Origin: Pseudomonas syringae
GTDB lineage: Bacteria; Pseudomonadota; Gammaproteobacteria; Pseudomonadales; Pseudomonadaceae
DNA: 64,000 nucleotides
Assembly (NCBI RefSeq): GCF_001698815.1
Contig: NZ_LGSI01000040.1
Coordinates: 145,751 to 209,750, forward strand
Direction: 5' to 3'
Part shown: in pieces, positions 8,117-17,863 of the stretch
Layout: each line of letters starts with the position of its first letter
Numbering within the stretch: position 1 is the stretch's first letter
Program-made: the position numbers and the translations under genes
Notes under the pieces: model-generated
The model's input: only the letters and a program-made list of their open reading frames with translations
Database searches by the model: none
Told to the model about the DNA's origin: nothing

Positions 8117-9811
8117 ATGAGCAAGCCCACTCAAGACCCCGTTGCGAATTCCAAGGCAGGCCCTGCCGTCCCGACCAATTTCCTGCGCCCGATCGTCCAG
8201 GCTGACCTGGATGCCGGCAAGCACACGAAGATCGTCACGCGCTTCCCGCCTGAGCCCAACGGCTATCTGCACATCGGTCATGCCAAGTCGATTTGCGTGA
8301 ACTTCGGGCTCGCCAAGGAATTTGGCGGCGAAACGCATCTGCGCTTCGATGACACAAACCCGGCCAAGGAAGACCAGGAATACATCGACGCCATCGAAAA
8401 TGACATCAAGTGGCTGGGCTTCGAATGGTCCGGCGAAGTGCGCTATGCCTCGCAGTATTTCGACCAATTGCACGACTGGGCAGTCGAGCTGATCAAGTCG
8501 GGCAAGGCCTATGTCGACGATCTTACCCCCGAGCAGGCCCGCGAATATCGCGGCAGCCTGACCGAGCCGGGCAAGAACAGCCCGTTCCGTGAGCGCAGCG
8601 TCGAGGAAAGCCTGGACCTGTTCGCCCGCATGAAGGCCGGTGAGTTCCCGGACGGCGCACGCGTGCTGCGCGCCAAGATCGACATGGCCTCGCCGAACAT
8701 GAACCTGCGCGACCCGATCCTGTATCGCATCCGTCACGCACATCATCACCAGACCGGCGACAAATGGTGCATCTACCCGAACTATGACTTCACCCACGGT
8801 CAGTCCGATGCCATCGAAGGCATCACGCACTCGATCTGCACCCTGGAGTTTGAAGGCCATCGTCCGCTGTATGACTGGTTCCTGGAGAATCTGCCAGTAC
8901 CTTGCCATCCGCGTCAGTACGAATTCTCGCGTCTGAACCTGAGCTACACCGTCACCAGCAAGCGCAAACTCAAGCAACTGGTCGACGAGCAGCACGTGTC
9001 CGGCTGGGATGATCCGCGTATGTCGACCATTTCGGGTTTCCGTCGTCGTGGCTACACGCCAGCGTCGATCCGCAACTTCTGCGAGATGATCGGCACCAAT
9101 CGCTCTGATGGCGTAGTGGATTTCGCCATGCTCGAATTCAGCATCCGTGACGATCTGGACCACAGCGCGCCGCGTGCCATGTGCGTGCTGCGTCCGCTGA
9201 AAGTCGTGATCACCAACTATCCGGAAGGCCAGGTCGAGAAGCTGGAACTGCCGCGTCACCCGAAAGAAGACCTCGGCGTGCGCGAGTTGCCGTTCGCCCG
9301 CGAGATCTACATTGACCGCGACGATTACATGGAAGAGCCGCCAAAGGGTTACAAGCGCCTGGAACCCAACGGCGAAGTGCGTCTGCGCGGCAGCTACGTG
9401 ATCCGTGCCGACGAAGCGATCAAGGATGCCGACGGCAACATCGTCGAGCTGCGTTGCTCGTATGACCCGCAAACCCTGGGCAAGAATCCTGAAGGCCGCA
9501 AGGTCAAAGGCGTGGTGCACTGGGTGCCGGCCGCGGCCAGCGTTGAATGCGAAGTGCGTCTGTATGATCGTCTGTTCCGCTCGCCGAACCCGGAAAAGGC
9601 CGAAGACGGTGCCAGCTTCCTGGACAACATCAATCCTGATTCGCTGCAGGTCCTCACCGGTTGTCGTGCCGAACCTTCTTTGGCCAATGCGCAACCGGAA
9701 GACCGTTTCCAGTTCGAACGCGAAGGTTATTTCTGCGCGGACATCAAGGACTCGAAACCAGGTCAACCAGTATTCAACCGCACGGTAACGCTGCGGGACT
9801 CCTGGACTTAA
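8117..9811 (+). CDS. glnS: Glutaminyl-tRNA synthetase
   Basis: This 564-residue class I synthetase charges tRNA-Gln. The HIGH motif appears as LHIGH in [14 protein letters not shown], and the KMSKS equivalent is VTSKRK. The C-terminal anticodon-binding beta-barrels follow. An in-frame TTG exists at 8102, but the ATG at 8117 is chosen because AAGGA at 8108-8112 is positioned for it and Pseudomonas GlnS proteins begin MSKPT. The stop lies 10 nt before cysS, so the two synthetases form one operon. Confidence 0.96.
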   Translation: MSKPTQDPVANSKAGPAVPTNFLRPIVQADLDAGKHTKIVTRFPPEPNGYLHIGHAKSICVNFGLAKEFGGETHLRFDDTNPAKEDQEYIDAIENDIKWLGFEWSGEVRYASQYFDQLHDWAVELIKSGKAYVDDLTPEQAREYRGSLTEPGKNSPFRERSVEESLDLFARMKAGEFPDGARVLRAKIDMASPNMNLRDPILYRIRHAHHHQTGDKWCIYPNYDFTHGQSDAIEGITHSICTLEFEGHRPLYDWFLENLPVPCHPRQYEFSRLNLSYTVTSKRKLKQLVDEQHVSGWDDPRMSTISGFRRRGYTPASIRNFCEMIGTNRSDGVVDFAMLEFSIRDDLDHSAPRAMCVLRPLKVVITNYPEGQVEKLELPRHPKEDLGVRELPFAREIYIDRDDYMEEPPKGYKRLEPNGEVRLRGSYVIRADEAIKDADGNIVELRCSYDPQTLGKNPEGRKVKGVVHWVPAAASVECEVRLYDRLFRSPNPEKAEDGASFLDNINPDSLQVLTGCRAEPSLANAQPEDRFQFEREGYFCADIKDSKPGQPVFNRTVTLRDSWT

Positions 9812-9821
9812 GGGACACCAC

Positions 9822-11204
<1,383 letters not shown>

Positions 11205-11225
11205 TAACCTGCGGCTGAGTTTTTG

Positions 11226-11384
11226 TGGGAGGGAATTCATTCCCGGACAGGCCAGTACATTCGATGCTTATCTATCGTCTGTACTGGCGTCTTCCCGGAT
11301 AAATCCGGTCCTACTGGACACCACCGTTCTGTAGGAGCGGATTATCCGCGAAGTGCCTCCCGGCTTAAGCCGGTCCTACGGGCC
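11226..11384. repeat. REP palindrome cluster between cysS and the sigma54 regulator
   Basis: The whole 190-nt gap is filled with short palindromes: CCCGGATAAATCCGG, CGGATTATCCGCG and CCGGCTTAAGCCGG, each beside TGTAGGA/TCCTAC-type flanks. There is also a separate perfect 9-bp inverted repeat (GCCAGTACA at 11251, TGTACTGGC at 11280). The convergent genes on either side presumably rely on these hairpins for transcript ends; no classical T-run terminator is seen. Confidence 0.75.
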
Positions 11385-11394
11385 ATTGGCCTCT

Positions 11395-13269
11395 TCAAAT
11401 CCCCCGTTCCCGCAACCGCTTGTACAGCGTATTGCGGCTCACTCCGAGCCGTTTTGCCAGTTGGGAAATGTTGCCGCCCGTGGCTTGCAACAAGTCATTC
11501 AAATCTGTTGGAGCGAGGCTTTCTGTAGGACCGGCTTTAGCCGGGAGAGCAATTGACGCCTTCGCGACTAAAGTCGCTCCAACGGGGTTTGCCCGTTCCA
11601 GGTCGGCAAAAAAATCATCCGGCAGGTGCTCAAGGCCGATGGGCTGGTCGTCGGCAAGGGCCAGCGCGACCTGAATCACGTTGCTGAGCTGGCGCAGGTT
11701 GCCGGGCCATGGATGCTCCTCGAACAGCGCCAGGACTTTCGGTTCGAACCCCACATGTTGCTGAGCTTCGCGATGCTGTTCCCAGAGGCGCTGGATCAGT
11801 GCGGCCTTGTCCGTGCGCTGCCGTAACGGCGGCAGCTCCAGATTCAGTCCGCTGATCCGGTAATACAAATCCTGGCGGAAATGCCCGGTTTGCACCTGCT
11901 CGCGCAAATTCCGATTGGTCGCGGACACCAGCCGAATGTCAACCGGATACTGCTCGCTGCTGCCCAGTGGCTGCACGCAGCGCTCCTGCAAAACCCGCAA
12001 CAGACGGGCCTGAACGGCCAAGGGCATGTCGCCGATTTCATCGAGAAACAGCGTGCCTTTGTCCGCCTTGCGGATCAGGCCGATGCTGCCTTTGTTATGC
12101 GCACCGGTGAACGCGCCTTTCTCATAGCCAAACAGCTCGGACTCCACCAGCTCAGCGGGTATTGCCGCGCAATTCACCGCGATCAGCGGCCGGGCGGCGC
12201 GGGAGCTGGCCTGGTGCAGGGCTTTGACAAATACCTCTTTGCCAACCCCGGTTTCGCCATGGATCAGCAGCGGAATGTCCTTTTCCAGAAGCCGTTCGGC
12301 CTGGCGCACGGCTTTCTCGACCTTTGCATCGCCCAAGCCCACGGCTGCCAACGGCAATACATCGCTCGGGAGTATTTTGGCTGGCGGCGGCACGGCATGA
12401 AGATGCATCGGTTTGCGTTTCGGGCGTCTGAGCAAACCATGGAAGCGGTTATGTCCTGACGCCTGCAGCGCAAAAGGTTGCCCCTCGGGCTCATCCAGCA
12501 AGCGCGCGACCGGGCTTTTGAACAGATTTTCGATATTGGCCCGCAGCAAGCTGACGCCCAGCAGATTATCGGCGCGGCGGTTGGCGCTGACGATGTTCCC
12601 GGCTTCATCGAAGATCAACAGCCCGGCCCATTGGCTGTCCAGGTTATTCAGCCCGGTATTGAAGGTCAGCTGGAAATACGTGTCCTGAAACTGGTCAAGG
12701 ATCAGCCGGTTCTCCACCGACTGGCTCATCATTTTCACCATGCCCAGCGTGTGGGAGGGTGGCAGGAAGCTGTCGCTGGACACATCGAGCACGCCAATGA
12801 TGCGCCGGCCGGCATCGAAGATAGGCGCGGCCGAACCGGTCATGAAGCGGTTGGCCTTGAGGAAATGCTCGTCGTGTTCGATGTGCACGGCCTGTTCACA
12901 GGCCAGCGCGGTGCCAATGGCATTGGTCCCGGTGCCGCGCTCAACCCAACTGGCACCGGCCTTGAAGCCTTGCGTGCGCGAGGGTTCGATAAAGCGCTGG
13001 GCACCCCAGGACTTGAGCAGTTGGCCCTGATTATCGGCCAGCAGAATCAGGCAATTGGAGTTGGCGAGGATGTTCTCGTAGAACGGCAGCACTTCCTGAT
13101 GGGTGGTCTGCACCAGCGAGTCATGCCGTTCCAGCAGCTCAATCACTTGCGCACCTGGCAACTGACCGAATGAGGGGTTGGACTGATGGCTCAGGCCGAA
13201 CTCCCGACAACGGGCCCATGAATCCTGAACGATGATGTCGTGAGCGAGGGATGCACTGGGTGTGGACAT
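11395..13269 (-). CDS. Sigma54-dependent activator, AcoR-like (GAF-PAS-AAA+-Fis)
   Basis: This 624-residue enhancer-binding protein has a GAF-like sensor (about 60-190), a PAS-like segment (about 215-285) and a sigma54 AAA+ domain. The AAA+ domain has Walker A GETGVGKE (338-345), GAFTGA (385-390) and Walker B LFLDEIG. A C-terminal Fis-type helix-turn-helix ends NTLYKRLRERGI. The architecture matches AcoR-type activators that sense small metabolites. It is divergent from the glp-type transporter, whose upstream region has a sigma54 promoter, so it very likely activates that operon. Residues 563-588 are encoded by a REP doublet. Confidence 0.9.
   Translation of the reverse strand: MSTPSASLAHDIIVQDSWARCREFGLSHQSNPSFGQLPGAQVIELLERHDSLVQTTHQEVLPFYENILANSNCLILLADNQGQLLKSWGAQRFIEPSRTQGFKAGASWVERGTGTNAIGTALACEQAVHIEHDEHFLKANRFMTGSAAPIFDAGRRIIGVLDVSSDSFLPPSHTLGMVKMMSQSVENRLILDQFQDTYFQLTFNTGLNNLDSQWAGLLIFDEAGNIVSANRRADNLLGVSLLRANIENLFKSPVARLLDEPEGQPFALQASGHNRFHGLLRRPKRKPMHLHAVPPPAKILPSDVLPLAAVGLGDAKVEKAVRQAERLLEKDIPLLIHGETGVGKEVFVKALHQASSRAARPLIAVNCAAIPAELVESELFGYEKGAFTGAHNKGSIGLIRKADKGTLFLDEIGDMPLAVQARLLRVLQERCVQPLGSSEQYPVDIRLVSATNRNLREQVQTGHFRQDLYYRISGLNLELPPLRQRTDKAALIQRLWEQHREAQQHVGFEPKVLALFEEHPWPGNLRQLSNVIQVALALADDQPIGLEHLPDDFFADLERANPVGATLVAKASIALPAKAGPTESLAPTDLNDLLQATGGNISQLAKRLGVSRNTLYKRLRERGI
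11507..11583. repeat. REP doublet inserted in frame in the sigma54 regulator gene
   Basis: A 77-bp element with perfect 10-bp inverted ends (GTTGGAGCGA at 11507, TCGCTCCAAC at 11574) and an internal CCGGCTttAGCCGG palindrome. Its core is nearly identical to that of the intergenic element at 6566-6651. Read on the minus strand it stays open and adds about 26 residues between the AAA+ and DNA-binding domains. Confidence 0.85.
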
Positions 13270-13349
13270 GAGAGGGAATCCTGCGAGTACTTTTATTGTT
13301 TTTGTTGTGCGACCTGCACGAGCCTTGGCTCGAAACGTTTATCCAGTGT

Positions 13350-13419
13350 TGTTCAATATTGTTCAAAGTCAACCTTCGGATTGTTCAAGTGTTCAGCGTT
13401 TGCTGTTCATTTTTGTTCA
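13350..13419. promoter_or_regulatory. Six TGTTCA repeats: candidate activator binding sites (UAS)
   Basis: TGTTCA occurs on the plus strand at 13350, 13360, 13382, 13390, 13404 and 13414, that is, three pairs with spacings of 10, 8 and 10 bp. The block lies between the divergent regulator and transporter genes, about 85-155 bp upstream of the sigma54 -24 element, the usual distance for enhancer-binding protein sites. Assignment to the adjacent AcoR-like protein is an inference. Confidence 0.6.
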
Positions 13420-13502
13420 GCACTGAAACCTCTTTGCGCAGCTGATTCCAGGCGAAGGCTCTAATCCGCAGCTTTGCTTCTGTCGACTTCGGCAGCGCTC
13501 AC

Positions 13503-13519
13503 TTGGCACGCTTGTCGCA
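13503..13519 (+). promoter_or_regulatory. Sigma54 (-24/-12) promoter of the glp-type ABC operon
   Basis: TTGGCACG-N4-TCGCA matches the -24/-12 consensus TGGCACG-N4-TTGC(A/T) with one substitution. The key GG (13505-13506) and GC (13517-13518) have the required 10-bp spacing. It points toward the gene starting at 13619, and a start site near 13530 is expected. Confidence 0.75.
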
Positions 13520-13618
13520 ATGCTCTTGGAAATAGCCACAAACATTCGAAAAAGATTTCGATGCAGATTTCGACTGCATGCAACACCCCTGATAAGAACC
13601 AACAATAAAGGGCACGCC

Positions 13619-14713
13619 ATGTCACTCACGCTCGAGCACGTCAGCCGCGCTGTCGACGGCCAAACCTGGATCGACGATGCATCCTTGAGCTTCGAACCCG
13701 GCTCTTTCAACGTTCTGCTGGGCCGCACCCTGTCAGGCAAAACCAGCCTGATGCGCCTGATGGCGGGACTGGACAAACCCGACAGCGGACGAATCCTGAT
13801 GAACGGCAAGGACGTCACGCAGACTGCGGTTCGGCATCGCAACGTGTCGATGGTCTATCAGCAGTTCATCAACTACCCGAGCATGACGGTGTTTGAAAAC
13901 ATCGCTTCGCCATTGCGTCAGGCCGGTGAATCCAAGGAAGTTATCCACAGCAAAGTCCACGAAACCGCAAAGATGCTGCGCATCGAGCGTTTTTTGCAGC
14001 GCTATCCGCTGGAACTGTCCGGCGGGCAACAGCAGCGCACGGCCATGGCCCGGGCGCTGGTCAAGGATGCCGAGCTGATTCTGTTTGACGAGCCGTTGGT
14101 CAACCTCGACTACAAACTCCGGGAAGAGCTGCGCCAGGAAATGCGTGAGCTGTTCGAAGCGCGCCATACCATCGCCATCTACGCCACCACCGAACCCAAT
14201 GAAGCCCTGGCGCTGGGCGGCACGACGACGGTTTTGCACGAAGGGCGGATTGTGCAGAGTGGCAAGACGCCTGAGGTGTATCACCAGCCCAAGACCGTGC
14301 TGGCCGCGGAATTGTTTTCCGAACCGCCGATCAACCTGATGCCAGGGCGCATTGATGGCAACGAAGTCAGCTTCGCCAATTTCGTACATTTCCCGCTGAA
14401 TGTGGACCTGCGCAAAGTCGGTGATGGCCAGTATCGTTTTGGCGTGCGGCCCAGCCATTTGAGTCTGGTGCCGTCCAATGATGACGATCTTGAGCTGGCA
14501 GTCACCGTGGAGCTGGCGGAAATCAGCGGCTCTGAGACTTTTCTGCACGTGCGCAACGAACACTTCTCGCTGGTCCTGCATTTGCCCGGCGTGCACGCCT
14601 ACGACGTCGATGCCTCGATTCGGGTGTATATCCCGACCCACAAATTATTTGTTTTCGATGAGCAGGGCCGCCTGATCCAGGCGCCTGGCTTGCGAATGGC
14701 GAGGGTTGCCTGA
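13619..14713 (+). CDS. glpS: ABC transporter ATP-binding subunit, GlpS type
   Basis: This 364-residue MalK-like ATPase has a C-terminal TOBE region. The start at 13619 (MSLTLEHV) follows AAGGG and removes an unrelated N-terminal extension. Walker A is atypical (GRTLSGKTS, 35-43). The signature LSGGQ (133-137) and Walker B with Glu158 are intact, but the H-loop His is replaced by Glu192 (ATTEPNEA). The gene order and two unlike ATPases match the glycerol transporter GlpSTPQUV described in Rhizobium leguminosarum. The real substrate here, glycerol or another polyol, is not proven. Confidence 0.85.
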   Translation: MSLTLEHVSRAVDGQTWIDDASLSFEPGSFNVLLGRTLSGKTSLMRLMAGLDKPDSGRILMNGKDVTQTAVRHRNVSMVYQQFINYPSMTVFENIASPLRQAGESKEVIHSKVHETAKMLRIERFLQRYPLELSGGQQQRTAMARALVKDAELILFDEPLVNLDYKLREELRQEMRELFEARHTIAIYATTEPNEALALGGTTTVLHEGRIVQSGKTPEVYHQPKTVLAAELFSEPPINLMPGRIDGNEVSFANFVHFPLNVDLRKVGDGQYRFGVRPSHLSLVPSNDDDLELAVTVELAEISGSETFLHVRNEHFSLVLHLPGVHAYDVDASIRVYIPTHKLFVFDEQGRLIQAPGLRMARVA

Positions 14714-15831
14714 TGGCCGAAATTCGTTTGCAGAACCTCGCCCACAGTTACAGCAGCGCGCCGTCTGGCCCTGATGACTATGCGATTCGCGAGATGAGTC
14801 ATATCTGGGAGCAGGGCGGTGCCTACGCCCTGTTGGGGCCTTCGGGCTGTGGCAAATCGACCTTGCTCAATATTATTTCCGGCCTGCTCAGCCCTTCGGA
14901 AGGCCAGGTGATGTTTGACTCGAAAGTGGTCAACGACCTGACCCCCGAGAAGCGCAACATCGCTCAGGTTTTTCAGTTTCCGGTGGTCTACGACACCATG
15001 ACGGTGTACGACAACCTGGCGTTCCCGCTGCGGAATCAAGGCATGGACGAAAAGCGCATTCAGGCCAAGGTCCAGGAAATCGCCGACGTGCTGGACCTCC
15101 AGCCATTGCTGAAAAACAAGGCCAAGAACCTCACTGCCGACGAAAAACAGAAAGTCTCCATGGGGCGCGGCCTGGTGCGTGATGACGTGTCGGCGATCCT
15201 CTTCGATGAGCCGCTGACGGTCATCGACCCACACTTGAAGTGGAAGCTGCGGCGCAAGCTCAAGCAGATTCACGAGCAATTCAACATCACCATGGTCTAC
15301 GTCACTCACGATCAGCTGGAGGCTTCGACCTTCGCCGACAAGATCGCGGTGATGTATGGCGGGCAGATCGTGCAGTTCGGTACGCCGCGCGAGCTGTTCG
15401 AGAAACCTTCCCACACCTTTGTCGGCTATTTCATCGGCAGCCCTGGGATGAACCTGATTGACGTCACCCCGCAAGCCGGCGGCGTCGGCTTCGGTGACAT
15501 TCATCTGCCGCTGTCCGAAGGGCTGCAACAAAAGCTCGCCAATACGCAGTGGAGCAGTTTGAAAATCGGCATCCGCCCGGAATTCGTGCATGTGTGGGAA
15601 GGGCCGTATGACGACGCGATGTGCGCCGATGTGACCTACGTCGAAGATCTCGGCACCTACAAGATCCTGACCCTGAATCTGGCTGGCCAGTCGCTGAAAG
15701 TGCGCTTGCAGGAAGACAAACCCGTGCCGCAAGGCCAGGCGTGGATCAGCTTTCCGGGGCAATGGCTGATGCTGTACGCCGACGAGTATCTGCTTCAGGC
15801 CGATTCCGAAAGCGAGGTGCCCCATGCGTAA
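14713..15831 (+). CDS. glpT: ABC transporter ATP-binding subunit, GlpT type
   Basis: This 372-residue partner ATPase has a canonical Walker A (GPSGCGKST, 42-50), Walker B Glu166 and H-loop His199 (VTHDQLEA). Its signature is not LSGGQ but LTADE (140-144). It therefore complements GlpS, which keeps LSGGQ but lost the H-loop. A MalK-type TOBE domain follows at about 290-360. Its ATG shares one base with the preceding stop (TGATG), and it overlaps the next gene by 8 nt. The symbol denotes the ABC subunit, not the glycerol-3-phosphate antiporter of the same name. Confidence 0.87.
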   Translation: MAEIRLQNLAHSYSSAPSGPDDYAIREMSHIWEQGGAYALLGPSGCGKSTLLNIISGLLSPSEGQVMFDSKVVNDLTPEKRNIAQVFQFPVVYDTMTVYDNLAFPLRNQGMDEKRIQAKVQEIADVLDLQPLLKNKAKNLTADEKQKVSMGRGLVRDDVSAILFDEPLTVIDPHLKWKLRRKLKQIHEQFNITMVYVTHDQLEASTFADKIAVMYGGQIVQFGTPRELFEKPSHTFVGYFIGSPGMNLIDVTPQAGGVGFGDIHLPLSEGLQQKLANTQWSSLKIGIRPEFVHVWEGPYDDAMCADVTYVEDLGTYKILTLNLAGQSLKVRLQEDKPVPQGQAWISFPGQWLMLYADEYLLQADSESEVPHA

Positions 15832-16687
15832 GGTGCAGAACAACAAGGCCTGGTGGCTGGTGCTGCCGGTGTTCCTGCTGGTGGCGTTCAGCGCCATCAT
15901 CCCGATGATGACCGTGGTCAATTACTCGGTGCAGGACATCTTCGACCAGTCCAGTCGCTATTTTGTCGGTACCGACTGGTTCAAGCAGGTGCTGCAGGAC
16001 CCGCGTCTGCATGACTCGCTGCTGCGCCAGTTCATCTATTCGGGCTGCGTGCTGCTGATCGAAATTCCGCTGGGTATCGCCATCGCGCTGACCATGCCGA
16101 CCAAAGGCCGCTGGTCTTCGTTGTGCCTGATCGTCATGACCATTCCGCTGCTGATCCCCTTTAACGTGGTGGGCACCATCTGGCAGATCTTCGGCCGCGC
16201 CGACATCGGGCTGATGGGCTATGCACTGAACAAGATCGGCATCAGCTACAACTATGCGGCCAACGCCTCGGATGCCTGGGTGACGGTGCTGGTCATCGAT
16301 GTCTGGCACTGGACGTCGCTGGTGGCGCTGCTGTGCTATTCCGGCCTGCGTGCCATTCCGGATGTTTACTACCAGGCGGCGCGGATTGATCGTGCATCCG
16401 GCTGGGCGGTTTTCCGACATATCCAGCTGCCGAAAATGAAGAGCGTGCTGCTGATCGCGGTGATGTTGCGCTTCATGGACAGCTTCATGATCTATACCGA
16501 ACCTTTCGTGCTGACCGGCGGCGGACCGGGCAATTCGACCACGTTCCTCAGCCAGACACTGACCACCATGGCCTTGGGCCAATTCGACCTCGGGCCGGCG
16601 GCCGCATTCTCGCTGGTGTACTTCCTGATCATTCTGTTGGTGTCGTGGGTGTTCTACACCGCCATGACCCACGGCGAAAAGAACTGA
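15824..16687 (+). CDS. glpP: ABC transporter permease, GlpP type
   Basis: This 287-residue MalF-like inner-membrane subunit has six predicted membrane segments. The permease EAA-type loop is seen as DVYYQAARIDRASGWAVF (about residues 182-199), the contact site for the ATPases. It overlaps glpT by 8 nt and is separated from glpQ by 9 nt. With GlpQ it forms the channel through the cytoplasmic membrane. Confidence 0.88.
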   Translation: MRKVQNNKAWWLVLPVFLLVAFSAIIPMMTVVNYSVQDIFDQSSRYFVGTDWFKQVLQDPRLHDSLLRQFIYSGCVLLIEIPLGIAIALTMPTKGRWSSLCLIVMTIPLLIPFNVVGTIWQIFGRADIGLMGYALNKIGISYNYAANASDAWVTVLVIDVWHWTSLVALLCYSGLRAIPDVYYQAARIDRASGWAVFRHIQLPKMKSVLLIAVMLRFMDSFMIYTEPFVLTGGGPGNSTTFLSQTLTTMALGQFDLGPAAAFSLVYFLIILLVSWVFYTAMTHGEKN

Positions 16688-16696
16688 GGAGTGGCC

Positions 16697-17497
<801 letters not shown>

Positions 17498-17508
17498 GGA
17501 GTCGAAAA

Positions 17509-17781
17509 ATGGAGTGGATGTCCTGGACTTTACCGACTGCCGCATTTTTCGCTGGCATCGCCCTGATCCTGGCGGGGATGACGGTATGGGAGTTGCGCTC
17601 GGCGAGCATCGAACGCAGGGGGTTCTTACCGATTGCCACCACCCGTGGTGATCGGTTGTTCATCGGGCTTCTCGGCAGCGCCTACCTTCACCTTTTGGTC
17701 ATTGGTGCGACTGACTGGAGTATCTGGGTTGCTTCGGGGATTTCCCTGGTTTGGCTGTTGGTAGTAATGCGTTGGGGTTAG
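17509..17781 (+). CDS. glpU: Small membrane protein, DUF2160 family (GlpU type)
   Basis: This 90-residue protein has a membrane segment at about 8-28 and two more near the C-terminus (about 50-87), and a short cytoplasmic linker rich in charged residues. Proteins of this family are found almost only in glp-type ABC operons, between the permeases and the binding protein, and their exact role is unknown. It follows glpQ by 11 nt with a GAGGAG ribosome site. Confidence 0.8.
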   Translation: MEWMSWTLPTAAFFAGIALILAGMTVWELRSASIERRGFLPIATTRGDRLFIGLLGSAYLHLLVIGATDWSIWVASGISLVWLLVVMRWG

Positions 17782-17790
17782 GCGGTGGCT

Positions 17791-17823
17791 GGATCGCGTT
17801 TGCCCAAGCGATCCGCTGCGGGT
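17791..17823 (+). other. Intercistronic hairpin between glpU and glpV
   Basis: A perfect 7-bp stem (GGATCGC at 17791, GCGATCC at 17808) with a 10-nt loop lies between the membrane subunits and the binding-protein gene. A T-run begins about 8 nt after the stem, so it is a weak terminator at most. It may protect or attenuate the message so that the binding protein is made at a different level. Confidence 0.45.
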
Positions 17824-17863
17824 TTTTGAGTGGACCAAATAAGAATCAACACTGGAGGTGTCT

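Noticed and set aside
13350..13419. Repeated TGTTCA motif considered as a CRISPR-like array
   Set aside because: Units are only 6 bp with 2-16 bp between them; there are no spacers or cas genes. It fits activator sites much better.
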